Assembly (NCBI GenBank): GCA_902569405.1
Contig: CACFTX010000002.1
Coordinates: 62,001 to 126,000, forward strand
Source: an uncultured Pelagibacteraceae bacterium
Lineage (GTDB): Bacteria > Pseudomonadota > Alphaproteobacteria > Pelagibacterales > Pelagibacteraceae
Reading direction: 5' to 3'
Length of the DNA stretch: 64,000 nucleotides
Part shown: positions 17,406 to 27,123 of the stretch, one piece after another
How the letters are laid out: the number at the start of each line of letters is the position of its first letter
Position numbering within the stretch: the first letter of the stretch is position 1
Program-made: the position numbers and the translations under genes
The notes under the pieces: generated by a model
The model's database searches: none
What the model was told of the DNA's origin: nothing
The model's input: only the letters and a program-made list of their open reading frames with translations

Positions 17406-20234
17406 ATGCTGATAGGCAACTATTTTAAAAATATTAATATTAAATTTAATAACCATTTTTTTTCAGGTTTAAGCTTTGATAGTTCTTCTTGCAAAAAAAA
17501 TTATATTTTTTTTGCAATAAAAGGTAACCACTTTGATGGAAATAAATTCATTAATCATGCTGTAAAAAAAGGCGCTAGAACAATCGTATCTAACAATAAA
17601 TACCAAGGAATAAAAAATAATGTACTTTTTATAAAATCATCAAATGTAAGAAAATCACTTGCTGAAGTTTCAGCTAAAATTTATAAAAAAAAGCCTAGCA
17701 ATTTAATTGCTGTTACTGGCACGAATGGGAAATCATCAATTGTAAATTTTTATTTACAAATATTAAAATTTAATAAAAAAAAAGTCGCTTCCATTGGAAC
17801 CCTAGGCATTCATGCAGGTTCAAAAAAAATTCAAGTACAAAATACCACTTTAGATCCATTAAAATTAAACAAACAACTAACAAAATTGAAAGAAAAAAAA
17901 ATTGATAATTTGATATTGGAAGCATCTAGTCACGGTCTTAAACAATGTAGGTTAGATGGTTTGAAATTTAAAACAGGGATATTTACTAATTTATCTCATG
18001 ATCATTTAGATTATCATAAATCTTATAAGGATTATTTAGATTCAAAATTACATTTATTTAAAAGATTGCTAACAAAAAATTCAAATATAATTACAGATTT
18101 TGATATTAGGGAATACAAAAAAATTAAGTTAATTGCATTAAAAAAAAAATTAAAGCTCAATACCATATCTAAGAAATATGGAGATTTATCAATTATTTCT
18201 CACAATTATTACGGTGAAAAACAATTAGTAAAAATAAATTATAAAAAAAAAACATATAATTTTGAATTGAATTTAATTGGCAAAGTTCAATTAAAGAATA
18301 TTTTAATGTCAATGATCGCTTCACATGTAAGCAATATTGACTTTAAAAATATTGTAAATGTTATTCATAAGATAAAACCTGTTTATGGTAGATTGGAAAA
18401 AATTGGCTCGATCAAAAACAATTCATGTGTAATTTTAGATTACGCACACACACCAGATGCATTAAGAACCTGCCTACAAAATATAAAAGATCAATTTAAA
18501 AATAAGAAAATATCAATAGTATTTGGTTGCGGTGGAGATAGAGATAAATTTAAAAGACCATCAATGGGAAAAATAGCAAATAAATACTGTGACAAAATTT
18601 ATTTAACCGATGATAACCCAAGAAATGAGAATCCTAAAAAAATAAGAACAAGTATTAAGAAAAAAATTAATAAATCAAAATTACATGATATTTCAAATAG
18701 AGGAGAAGCCATTGATAAAGCAATACAAAATTTATTAACAGGTGAAATTTTAGTTGTAGCAGGAAAAGGTCATGAAAAAATTCAAGACTACGGAAAGTAT
18801 AAAAAATTTTTTTCAGATAAAGAATGCATTATCAAGTCTATTAAGAAAAAAAATAAAATTTTAAAAAATGATTTAAAATTTAATATTTTAAAAGAAGCAT
18901 CTAAAATTAAAAACATTTTAATAAATTCAAAAATTAGAAAAGCATCAATCAATTCTAAAAAAATAAAAAAAAATGATATTTTCTTTGCCATCAAAGGAAA
19001 AAATAAAAATGGAAATAAATTTGTTGATGAGGCATTTAAAATGGGAGCATGCTTGGCAGTTGTAAATAAAATAAATAAATTTAAAAAAAATAAACAGATA
19101 AAAGTAAAAAATAGTTTAAATTTTTTAACAAAAATTTCAGAAATTATTCGCCAAAATTCTTCGGCAAAAATCATTGCAATAACTGGGAGTTGTGGAAAAA
19201 CCTCTTTAAAGGAAATGTTAAAAACCACACTTAATAAATTTGGTAAAGTGTCATATTCACCAAATTCATTTAATAATAAGTATGGAGTTCCATTAAGTTT
19301 ATTTAACTTAAATCCAAGACACGATTATGGGGTCTATGAAGTTGGAATGGATAAAAAGGGTGAAATTAATTTTTTGTCTAAAATAATTAAACCAGATGTT
19401 GGTGTAATCACTAACATTTCATACGCACACGCTAAAAATTTTAAAAATATAAAACAGATTGCTATGGCAAAAGCAGAAATAATTAACAACATTAATAGAA
19501 ATGGATATTTGGTATTAAATGCAGACGATCCTTTCTTTATTTTACATAAAAAAATTGCCATTAAAAAAAAATTAAAAGTTTTTACTTTTAGTATGAATAA
19601 AAGAGCTAATATTAGATTTAAATATATAAAAAAAGAAAAAAATAAATTTAAAATTTCAATAATAGTTAATGGTAAAAATAAGTATTTTTATATTTCTAGT
19701 AATTTTAAAAATTTTATTAAAAATATATTAGCTACAATTGCAATAATTTCTATATACAAAGATCCAATAAAACTAAACAAAAACATTTTCTACAACTTCA
19801 TTACACCAAAAGGAAGAGGAGATGTTTCAAAAATAATTTATAAGAAAAAAAATATTTATCTAATTGATGAAAGTTACAATTCAAATCCATTATCTCTTAA
19901 ATCAGCTATAGAAAATTTTAATTTAATAAAAACGAATAGTAAAAAACATATGATTTTAGGAGATATGTTGGAATTAGGAAAACATTCAAAAACTTTACAT
20001 CGAAAAATAGCACCTATTATCAATGCAACTACAATAGATAAAGTTAATATATTTGGCAACCATATAAAAGAAATCTTTAGAAACATTAAACGAAGTAAAA
20101 AAGGTTTAATTTTAAATAAAACTTCTCAAATAAATGATTTGATTAAAAACAAATTAAATAATAATGATTATCTAATGATTAAAGGATCTAATTCAACAGG
20201 GCTTAACAAGTTTACAAATCAATTAAAAAAATAA
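17406..20234 (+). CDS. murE-murF: MurE-MurF fusion: bifunctional Mur ligase
   Basis: One uninterrupted 942-residue frame holds two consecutive Mur ligases. Residues 1-~480 are MurE, which adds meso-diaminopimelate to UDP-MurNAc-L-Ala-D-Glu: P-loop VTGTNGKSS at 103-111, EASSHGL, and DNPR, the motif tied to mDAP specificity. Residues ~485-942 are MurF, which adds D-Ala-D-Ala: an N-terminal UDP-binding segment (SINSKKIKKNDIFFAIKG), P-loop ITGSCGKTS at 592-600, DESYNSNP and ILGDMLELG. In most bacteria these are separate genes. Fusion would couple two consecutive cytoplasmic steps. Codon use and base composition do not change at the junction. Confidence 0.96.
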   Translation: MLIGNYFKNINIKFNNHFFSGLSFDSSSCKKNYIFFAIKGNHFDGNKFINHAVKKGARTIVSNNKYQGIKNNVLFIKSSNVRKSLAEVSAKIYKKKPSNLIAVTGTNGKSSIVNFYLQILKFNKKKVASIGTLGIHAGSKKIQVQNTTLDPLKLNKQLTKLKEKKIDNLILEASSHGLKQCRLDGLKFKTGIFTNLSHDHLDYHKSYKDYLDSKLHLFKRLLTKNSNIITDFDIREYKKIKLIALKKKLKLNTISKKYGDLSIISHNYYGEKQLVKINYKKKTYNFELNLIGKVQLKNILMSMIASHVSNIDFKNIVNVIHKIKPVYGRLEKIGSIKNNSCVILDYAHTPDALRTCLQNIKDQFKNKKISIVFGCGGDRDKFKRPSMGKIANKYCDKIYLTDDNPRNENPKKIRTSIKKKINKSKLHDISNRGEAIDKAIQNLLTGEILVVAGKGHEKIQDYGKYKKFFSDKECIIKSIKKKNKILKNDLKFNILKEASKIKNILINSKIRKASINSKKIKKNDIFFAIKGKNKNGNKFVDEAFKMGACLAVVNKINKFKKNKQIKVKNSLNFLTKISEIIRQNSSAKIIAITGSCGKTSLKEMLKTTLNKFGKVSYSPNSFNNKYGVPLSLFNLNPRHDYGVYEVGMDKKGEINFLSKIIKPDVGVITNISYAHAKNFKNIKQIAMAKAEIINNINRNGYLVLNADDPFFILHKKIAIKKKLKVFTFSMNKRANIRFKYIKKEKNKFKISIIVNGKNKYFYISSNFKNFIKNILATIAIISIYKDPIKLNKNIFYNFITPKGRGDVSKIIYKKKNIYLIDESYNSNPLSLKSAIENFNLIKTNSKKHMILGDMLELGKHSKTLHRKIAPIINATTIDKVNIFGNHIKEIFRNIKRSKKGLILNKTSQINDLIKNKLNNNDYLMIKGSNSTGLNKFTNQLKK

Positions 20235-20237
20235 AAA

Positions 20238-21323
20238 ATGCTTTATAGTTTAATAGCCAATCTTGTAGATACATTTTCATTTCTTAATGTGTTTAAATAT
20301 TTGACAGTAAGAACAGGATTGGCCGTTTTTACATCCATGTTTGTAGTTTTTTTAATTGGAACACCTTTTATAAATTTTTTTTCAGCAAGACAAATTTTAG
20401 ATCCTATAAGAGAAGATGGTCCAAGTGATCATATTATTAAAAAAATTGGCACCCCAACTATGGGTGGGGTTTTAATTTTATTGGGACTTTTTTCTGGTAT
20501 TTTACTCTGGGGAGATTTGTCTAGTTATTTTGTTTGGTTTTTAATTTATATAGTAGCTGGATATGGTTTGTTAGGAGCTTACGATGATTACAGAAAAATA
20601 AAATACAAAAATTCTTCAGGAATTTCATTTAGATTTAAATTAACTGTACAAATTTTAATTGCAATTTTAGGTATAATTCTTTTAACTCATTTTTCAGATC
20701 ATTCTGAGCTTGGGTATTTGTATTTTCCTTTTTTTAAAAATTTAATTATTAACTTAGGATGGTTTTTTATTCCTTTTTCAGTCTTTATAATAGTTGGTTC
20801 ATCAAATGCGGTAAATTTGACAGATGGTCTTGATGGTCTTGCTACAGTTCCAGTTATATTAGTTGCTAGTTGTTTTGCATTTATAAGTTATGTTACTGGA
20901 AATATAATTTTTTCTGACTATCTTCAAATACCATACATTGAAGGAATTGGAGAAGTTTCAGTTTTTTGCGGTTCTATAATTGGCGCTTGTATAGGTTTTT
21001 TATGGTTTAACGCACCGCCAGCAAAAATTTTTATGGGTGATACAGGTTCACTGGCTCTAGGAGGATCTTTGGGCGCAGTGGGAATTATTACAAAACACGA
21101 AATAGTTTTAGCAATTACAGGGGGTCTTTTTGTATTAGAGGCAATCTCAGTAATTATTCAAGTTGGATCATATAAACTAACTGGAAAAAGAATTTTTAAA
21201 ATGGCGCCCATACATCATCATTTTGAAAAAAAAGGCTGGCCAGAATCAACCGTTGTTATTAGGTTTTGGATAATATCTATTATATTAGCAATGATAGGTT
21301 TGGCCACTTTAAAATTCAGATAA
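20238..21323 (+). CDS. mraY: Phospho-MurNAc-pentapeptide transferase (lipid I synthase)
   Basis: Transfers phospho-MurNAc-pentapeptide to undecaprenyl phosphate. At 361 aa it has about ten hydrophobic helices and the family landmarks GTPTMGGVLI (~72), the Asp-rich AYDDYRK (~115), NLTDGLDGLAT (~196), FMGDTGSLALG (~267) and the histidine cluster APIHHHFEKKGW (~327). It lies 3 bp after murE-murF, and its TAA shares a base with the murD ATG. Confidence 0.98.
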   Translation: MLYSLIANLVDTFSFLNVFKYLTVRTGLAVFTSMFVVFLIGTPFINFFSARQILDPIREDGPSDHIIKKIGTPTMGGVLILLGLFSGILLWGDLSSYFVWFLIYIVAGYGLLGAYDDYRKIKYKNSSGISFRFKLTVQILIAILGIILLTHFSDHSELGYLYFPFFKNLIINLGWFFIPFSVFIIVGSSNAVNLTDGLDGLATVPVILVASCFAFISYVTGNIIFSDYLQIPYIEGIGEVSVFCGSIIGACIGFLWFNAPPAKIFMGDTGSLALGGSLGAVGIITKHEIVLAITGGLFVLEAISVIIQVGSYKLTGKRIFKMAPIHHHFEKKGWPESTVVIRFWIISIILAMIGLATLKFR

Positions 21324-22630
21324 TGATGAAAAAAAAAAAAAATTTTTTTAAAAAAAAAATTTTAATTTATGGTTTGGGAAAAACTGGGATATCTAGTTAT
21401 TTTTTTTTAAAAAAAAATAATGAAGTTCATCTTTTTGACGATAATAAAAAAAACTTAATTGATAAAAGAATTATAAAATTAATAGTTAACAAAAGAAATA
21501 TTTTTGAAAATTATTTTGATTATATTTTAATAAGCCCAGGTATAAACATTAGAAAATGTGTTCTTAAAAATTATATTAAAAAAAACTTAAATAAGATTAT
21601 TACTGATTTAGATGTTTTTTATAATCATTATTATCAAAATATGAATATAGCAATTACGGGCACAAATGGAAAATCAACTACAGCAAAAATTTTGTTTAAT
21701 ATTTTAAAAGATCAAAAAAAAGATGCTAGACTTGTAGGGAATATAGGAAATGCAATTTTAAATGAAAAAAGAATTTCTTCAAAAACTATTTTTGTTATTG
21801 AAGCATCATCTTATCAAATTGAATATAGTAGAAATTTTAAAGCCAATTATGCAGCAATTTTAAATATATCCCCAGATCACTTAGAGCGTCATGGTAATTT
21901 AGGTAATTATGTAAAAGCAAAATTAAAGTTAATAAAAAATCAAAAAAATAAAGATTATACATTTTTTGATACTCGAAATAAATATCTTAAAAAATTTTTA
22001 AATAAAAATAGATTAAATTCAAATGTAATTGATGTTAACGAAAAATCATTTACAAAAGATATTAAAAAAATTAAAAATCCTTATTTTTACACATATGGAA
22101 ATAAGGAAAATTTAAGATTTATTTTTTCAATCACAAATAAGTTGAAGTTAAAAAAAAATTATTTAATTAAAACTATAAACAGATTTAAGGGCTTAAATTT
22201 TAGACAACAAATTGTTTATAATAGTAAAAAACTTACCGTAATAAATGATTCTAAAGCAACAAGTTTTTCATCAAGTATAAACATTCTAAAATCTCTGAAA
22301 AATGTGTATTGGTTGATAGGTGGAATCCCTAAATCTGGTGATAAATTTTTTATGAAGAAGAAACAATGTTTAAATTTTAAAGCTTATATATATGGAAAAA
22401 ATAAGAATCATTTTATCAAAGAATTAAAAAATAAATTAAGATATAAATATTTTGAGAATCTTCAAAATGCTTTAAGAGAAATTATTTTTGATATCAAATC
22501 TAAAAAAAAAAACCTACACAGCACTATTCTTTTTAGTCCTTCCGCGGCATCATTTGATAAGTATAAAAATTTCGAAGAAAGAGGAAAAAAATTTAATCAA
22601 CTTTTGAAAAATTTTAATTTAAAAATATAA
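21323..22630 (+). CDS. murD: UDP-MurNAc-L-alanine--D-glutamate ligase
   Basis: Adds D-Glu to UDP-MurNAc-L-Ala. The ATG at 21323 overlaps the mraY stop (TAATG) and is preferred over an upstream TTG inside mraY; ATG 21326 is a second option. Motifs: nucleotide-binding ILIYGLGKTGISS at the N-terminus, P-loop AITGTNGKST near residue 110, IEASSYQIEY, NISPDHLERHG, VINDSKATS and LFSPSAASFDKYKNFEERG. The product is very Lys/Asn-rich, in line with the local AT content. Confidence 0.96.
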   Translation: MMKKKKNFFKKKILIYGLGKTGISSYFFLKKNNEVHLFDDNKKNLIDKRIIKLIVNKRNIFENYFDYILISPGINIRKCVLKNYIKKNLNKIITDLDVFYNHYYQNMNIAITGTNGKSTTAKILFNILKDQKKDARLVGNIGNAILNEKRISSKTIFVIEASSYQIEYSRNFKANYAAILNISPDHLERHGNLGNYVKAKLKLIKNQKNKDYTFFDTRNKYLKKFLNKNRLNSNVIDVNEKSFTKDIKKIKNPYFYTYGNKENLRFIFSITNKLKLKKNYLIKTINRFKGLNFRQQIVYNSKKLTVINDSKATSFSSSINILKSLKNVYWLIGGIPKSGDKFFMKKKQCLNFKAYIYGKNKNHFIKELKNKLRYKYFENLQNALREIIFDIKSKKKNLHSTILFSPSAASFDKYKNFEERGKKFNQLLKNFNLKI

Positions 22631-22633
22631 TTT

Positions 22634-23758
22634 ATGTATCTAGTTAGCTCAATTAACAAATTTTTTTACGAATGGTGGAAAAATATAAATAAATCTATTT
22701 TTTTTTTAATAATAATATTATTTTCTTTAGGATTATTTTTTTCATTAGTTTCCACTTCACTTATTGCATCAGATAAATTAAATAATAATACTTATTATTT
22801 CTTTTTAAGACATTTTCTTTTTACTTTTATTGGTATTTTTTTTATAATTTTTTTTTCAACTTTAAATCAAAAAGATCTGTATAGAATATCAACCATATTA
22901 TTTCTAATTTGCTTTATTTTTTTAGCTTTAGTGCCCATTATAGGAGTAGAAGTTAAAGGGTCTAAGCGATGGCTTGATTTTGCATTTTTACCAAGATTTC
23001 AACCAATTGAAGTTTTAAAACCATTTACAATTATAATGATTGCCTCAATTTTAAGTTCAGAAAAATATAAAAATATTTATTATAAATATTTTTTAAGTTT
23101 TGTTTTAATTTTACCAATTATATTTCTTTTGATAACTCAACCAGATGTAGGACAAACTTTTCTAGTGCTTTTAACCTGGTTAAGTTTAATTTTTATATCT
23201 GGAATTAATTTAATGATTTTCTTTCTTTTTTTTGGACTAATTTTTTTTCTATTACTTTATTTAATTTTTTTTATTCCCAAGTTTTCTTATATTTTAATTA
23301 GACTTAAATCTTTTTTTGATCCATCTTCAGGTAATAACTACCAGTCGGAAAAAGCATCTGAAGCAATAATAAATGGAGGTTTTTTTGGCAAAGGAATTGG
23401 AGAAGGAGTGTTAAAAAGTAGAGTTCCAGAGGCTCATACAGATTATATTGTATCAGTTATCTCAGAAGAATTTGGAATAATAGTTATAATTTTGTTAATG
23501 ATTATTTTTTTGTTTTTTATATACCAAATATTTAAAAAACTTTATTTTGAAAAAAACAATAAAGTAAAATTAATCCTTGTTGGATCAGCATCCATTATAC
23601 TATTTCAAGCATTAATTCACTTAGGAGTTAATATTAGACTATTCCCCACAACAGGCATGACTTTACCTTTCTTAAGTTATGGAGGTTCTTCGATTGTTAG
23701 TACTGCAATTTTATCGGGAATAATTTTAAATTTAACTAAAAGAAGAATTGTTCATTAA
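22634..23758 (+). CDS. ftsW: Septal lipid II glycosyltransferase FtsW
   Basis: SEDS-family polytopic membrane protein that polymerises lipid II at the septum with FtsI. At 374 aa it has about ten transmembrane helices. Family signatures are GSKRWLDF with QPIEVLKP (~113-133), TQPDVGQTF (~173), NGGFFGKGIGEG (~250), EAHTDYIVSVISEEFG (~269) and FPTTGMTLPFLSYGGSS near the C-terminus. Its stop overlaps murG ATG by one base. A second SEDS gene, rodA, lies at 58169, and the context with murD and murG identifies this one as FtsW. Confidence 0.96.
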   Translation: MYLVSSINKFFYEWWKNINKSIFFLIIILFSLGLFFSLVSTSLIASDKLNNNTYYFFLRHFLFTFIGIFFIIFFSTLNQKDLYRISTILFLICFIFLALVPIIGVEVKGSKRWLDFAFLPRFQPIEVLKPFTIIMIASILSSEKYKNIYYKYFLSFVLILPIIFLLITQPDVGQTFLVLLTWLSLIFISGINLMIFFLFFGLIFFLLLYLIFFIPKFSYILIRLKSFFDPSSGNNYQSEKASEAIINGGFFGKGIGEGVLKSRVPEAHTDYIVSVISEEFGIIVIILLMIIFLFFIYQIFKKLYFEKNNKVKLILVGSASIILFQALIHLGVNIRLFPTTGMTLPFLSYGGSSIVSTAILSGIILNLTKRRIVH

Positions 23759-24831
23759 TGAAGAAAAGAATTTTAATTAGCACCGGTGGAACAGGAGGAC
23801 ATGTTATTCCTGCAGGTATATTTTTTCAACATTTAAAAAATGATTTTGACGTTTTTTTATCTTCTGACGATAGAGGAATGAAATTTTTGAATTTAGAAAA
23901 AGAGAAAGTAAAAATTATAAATACTCCAAAAATAAAAAATAATCTTTTCATTTTGCCTTTTAATTTTTTTTTAATTATTGTTTTAACTATAAAATCTTTC
24001 TTTTTTATAAGAAAAAATAATATTAATATTTTGATATCTACAGGTGGTTATATGTCGTTACCATTATGTATTTCTGCTAAGATTTTAAATTTAAAGATAT
24101 ACCTATTTGAACCAAATATGGTTATTGGAAGAGCAAATGCTTTTTTTATGAAGTTATGCAAAAAAATATTTTGTTACTCAAATGATATAAAAAATTTTCC
24201 CAAAAAATATTTAGATAAAATAACGGTAATAAATCCATTGCTTAGAAAAAATTTTTATTCGATTAAATCTAATACTAATAATATTGAAGATAAAATAAAA
24301 TTATTGATTGTGGGAGGAAGTCAAGGTGCAAAATTTTTTGATCAAAGAGTTAAAGATACTATTTTAAATTTATCAAAAAAATATAAATTAAAAATATATC
24401 AACAAACTAATAACGAAAATTATGAAACTTTAAAAAATTTTTACAATTCACAAAATATTGATTATAAATTATTTGATTATAAAGATAATTTTTTTGAATT
24501 TATGTCAGACTCTAATTTATGCATTACTAGAGCGGGCGCTTCCACTCTTTCAGAGTTAACTTTTCTAAACGTACCTTATTTAGCTATACCTTATCCTTTT
24601 GCAAAAGATAATCATCAATATGAAAACGCACTTTTTTATAAAAATAAAAATTGCTGTTGGATACTTGACCAAAATAACATAACGAACGAGATCCTTACGG
24701 AAAAATTAATACAAATTATTGAAAATAAAGATGATTATTTGGAAAAAAAAAAAAATATGAAAAATTTTAGTTACCAAAATAGCTGGAATAAGATAAATGA
24801 AAAAATTATACAGACAATAAATGAAAATTGA
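23758..24831 (+). CDS. murG: UDP-GlcNAc:undecaprenyl-PP-MurNAc-pentapeptide GlcNAc transferase
   Basis: Peripheral inner-membrane GT28 glycosyltransferase that converts lipid I to lipid II. The glycine-rich loop STGGTGGHVIPA is at residues ~7-18, and ISTGGYMSLP (~96) and VGGSQGAKFFD (~184) follow. The UDP-GlcNAc site includes ITRAGASTLSELTFLNVPYLAIPYPFAKDNHQYENA (near 260-295). At 357 aa it is of normal length. It starts in the ftsW stop and overlaps murC by 11 bases. Confidence 0.97.
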   Translation: MKKRILISTGGTGGHVIPAGIFFQHLKNDFDVFLSSDDRGMKFLNLEKEKVKIINTPKIKNNLFILPFNFFLIIVLTIKSFFFIRKNNINILISTGGYMSLPLCISAKILNLKIYLFEPNMVIGRANAFFMKLCKKIFCYSNDIKNFPKKYLDKITVINPLLRKNFYSIKSNTNNIEDKIKLLIVGGSQGAKFFDQRVKDTILNLSKKYKLKIYQQTNNENYETLKNFYNSQNIDYKLFDYKDNFFEFMSDSNLCITRAGASTLSELTFLNVPYLAIPYPFAKDNHQYENALFYKNKNCCWILDQNNITNEILTEKLIQIIENKDDYLEKKKNMKNFSYQNSWNKINEKIIQTINEN

Positions 24832-26215
24832 ATTAGCAAAAAATGAAAATATACATTTCGTAGGAATTGGCGGAATTGGTATGAGTGGCCTCGCACTCAT
24901 TATGCAAAGAATGGGATTTAAGATTCAAGGAAGCGATATATCTATAAATAAAAACATAGAGAGATTAAAAAAAGATAAAATTAAAATTATTATAGGCCAC
25001 GCTAAAAAAAATATTAATCATGCCACAATTTTAGTTATTTCTTCAGCAATCAAAAAAAACAATCCAGAAATTCAACAGGCTAAAATTAAAAATCTACCTA
25101 TTTATAAAAGAGGTGATATGTTAGCTCATATTGTTTCGTTAACTCAGAATGTTGTTGTAGCTGGCTCTCACGGTAAAACAACTACAACTTCTCTTATTTC
25201 TGGAATTTTTACTAAAGCAAAATTAGATCCAACAATAATAAACGGTGGTGTTATCAACTCTTTGCAGAGTTCAGCAAAATTAGGAAAAAGTAAATGGTGC
25301 GTATTGGAGTCAGATGAGTCAGATGGTAGTTTTATAAAAGTTCCCCCTACATATTCCATAATCACTAACATAGACAGAGAACACATGGACTACTATAGGT
25401 CTATGGATAAATTAAAAAAACATTTTTTAGAGTTCATTAATAAAGTCCCATCTTTTGGTAAATCTTTTATTTGTATTGATGATAAAATTAACAACGAAAT
25501 AATTAAAAAAATCAAAGTAAAAAATTTTTATACCTATGGAACCAATAAAAAATCTAACTTTAGGATTAAAAGTGTTCGACAATTTAAGAATTTATCAATA
25601 TTTGATATTGAAGTATCTTTGCCAGCTAAAAAAAAAATAACCTTAAAACATGTAACTATACCTCTTCTTGGTTTACACAATATAAGAAATTCTACTGCAG
25701 CAGCTGCAGTTGGACTTACGATAGGAATACCAAAAAAAATTATTAAAGAATCCCTTGATAAATTTGAAGGGGTGCAAAGACGATTTAACAAAATATTTTC
25801 TTATAGAGGTATAAATTTTTTTGATGATTATGCACACCATCCCACAGAAATTAAAGAATTAATTAATGGTGTCAATAAAGTTTATCAAAAGGAAGAAATA
25901 TTTTGTGTTTTTCAACCTCACAGAATATCAAGACTGAAAGATTTAAAAAAACAATTTACTTTATGTTTTAATAAAGCTGACGCTGTTATTTTATGTCCAA
26001 TATATAAAGCAGGTGAAAAAATAAAATTAGGATTTAATTATTTAAATTTTGCAAAAGAAATTGCTGAAAAATCAAAGGTAAAAGTTTATCTTGTTAAAGA
26101 CCAGTATCAATTAAGTAAATTTGTTAAACAATATATTTATGGAAATAAAGTAGTTATTGGAATGGGAGCTGGTTCAATTTCTAATTGGATAAAAGAACTT
26201 CCAAAATTATTATGA
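24821..26215 (+). CDS. murC: UDP-N-acetylmuramate--L-alanine ligase
   Basis: First Mur ligase, adding L-Ala to UDP-MurNAc. The N-terminal Rossmann motif HFVGIGGIGMSGLA (~13-26), the ATP loop VVAGSHGKTTTTSL near residue 110, ESDESDGSF, NIDREHMDYY and FDDYAHHPTEI are all present in order, with a Mur-ligase C-domain after ~320. It is 464 aa. The gene overlaps murG by 11 bases and ends in an ATGA overlap with murB. Confidence 0.97.
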   Translation: MKIELAKNENIHFVGIGGIGMSGLALIMQRMGFKIQGSDISINKNIERLKKDKIKIIIGHAKKNINHATILVISSAIKKNNPEIQQAKIKNLPIYKRGDMLAHIVSLTQNVVVAGSHGKTTTTSLISGIFTKAKLDPTIINGGVINSLQSSAKLGKSKWCVLESDESDGSFIKVPPTYSIITNIDREHMDYYRSMDKLKKHFLEFINKVPSFGKSFICIDDKINNEIIKKIKVKNFYTYGTNKKSNFRIKSVRQFKNLSIFDIEVSLPAKKKITLKHVTIPLLGLHNIRNSTAAAAVGLTIGIPKKIIKESLDKFEGVQRRFNKIFSYRGINFFDDYAHHPTEIKELINGVNKVYQKEEIFCVFQPHRISRLKDLKKQFTLCFNKADAVILCPIYKAGEKIKLGFNYLNFAKEIAEKSKVKVYLVKDQYQLSKFVKQYIYGNKVVIGMGAGSISNWIKELPKLL

Positions 26216-27123
26216 TCAAAATTAGTGAATTAAAAAGTTTTTCAAAAGATATAAAAGGAAAATTTTTTTTCAATTATGATTTAAAAAAAACAAACTGGTT
26301 TAATATTGGAGGCATTGCTAGAGCATATTTTAAACCTGAAAATTTAAGTGAATTAATTTCTTTTTTAAAAAAATTTGGGTCTAAAGAAAAAATATTTTTA
26401 TTAGGAGCGGGGTCTAATGTTCTTATTGAAGACGAGTTATTTGAAGGAGTTGTAATTAAATTAGGAAAAAATTTTTCCAATATTTCCTTATTGTCCGAAA
26501 CAATATTGGTAGCAGGAAGCGCAACTATTGATAAAAAGCTGTCAGAATTTGCTTGTGAAAATAATATAGGAGGGTTTGAATTTTTATCTTGTATACCGGG
26601 AACAATCGGAGGCGGGTTAAAAATGAATTCGGGATGTTTTGAAAGAGAATTTAAAGATATTTTGTTATCAATACAAGCAGTAGACAAAACTGGTAAAATT
26701 TTAACAGTTCCAGCATCTAAAATTAAATTTGCTTACAGAGGAAATGATTTAGATAAAGATTTAATTTTTTTAAGTGCCTCTTTTAAAGGAAAAATTGAAG
26801 ACAAACAGATAATTCAAAATACTATAAATTCTTTAAAAAATAAAAAAAATCAATCTCAGCCAACTAAAATTAAAACTGGAGGAAGTACTTTTAAAAACCC
26901 TATCAATCAAACTAAAGAAAAAGTATGGGAATTAATTAAAAAATCAGTTCCTTTAGATACTAAATTTGGCCATGCTGAAATTTCTCAAAAGCACTGTAAT
27001 TTTTTTGTTAATAGAAATAATGCTACCTTCAAAGATATGAAAAATTTAATAGATTTTGTTAAGCAAACCGTTAAATCTAAAACTGGAATTGATATAGAAA
27101 CAGAGATCGAGATAATTAAATGA
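26212..27123 (+). CDS. murB: UDP-N-acetylenolpyruvoylglucosamine reductase
   Basis: FAD-dependent reductase that makes UDP-MurNAc. The ATG at 26212 shares an ATGA with the murC stop and replaces a longer TTG frame starting inside murC. The flavin-binding part has NTWFNIGG-like NWFNIGGIARA (~26), LGAGSNVLI (~65) and GCIPGTIGGGLKMNSGC-like FLSCIPGTIGGG (~125). The catalytic Ser lies in GGSTFKNP (~225), followed by CNFFVN and a terminal Glu in ETEIEIIK. The last bases overlap ddl in another ATGA. Confidence 0.96.
   Translation: MIKISELKSFSKDIKGKFFFNYDLKKTNWFNIGGIARAYFKPENLSELISFLKKFGSKEKIFLLGAGSNVLIEDELFEGVVIKLGKNFSNISLLSETILVAGSATIDKKLSEFACENNIGGFEFLSCIPGTIGGGLKMNSGCFEREFKDILLSIQAVDKTGKILTVPASKIKFAYRGNDLDKDLIFLSASFKGKIEDKQIIQNTINSLKNKKNQSQPTKIKTGGSTFKNPINQTKEKVWELIKKSVPLDTKFGHAEISQKHCNFFVNRNNATFKDMKNLIDFVKQTVKSKTGIDIETEIEIIK

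Noticed and set aside
18800..18880. Possible missed stop or frameshift at the MurE-MurF junction
   Set aside because: The frame is continuous, both halves are complete with all motifs, and no repeat or homopolymer-driven frame change is needed to join them.
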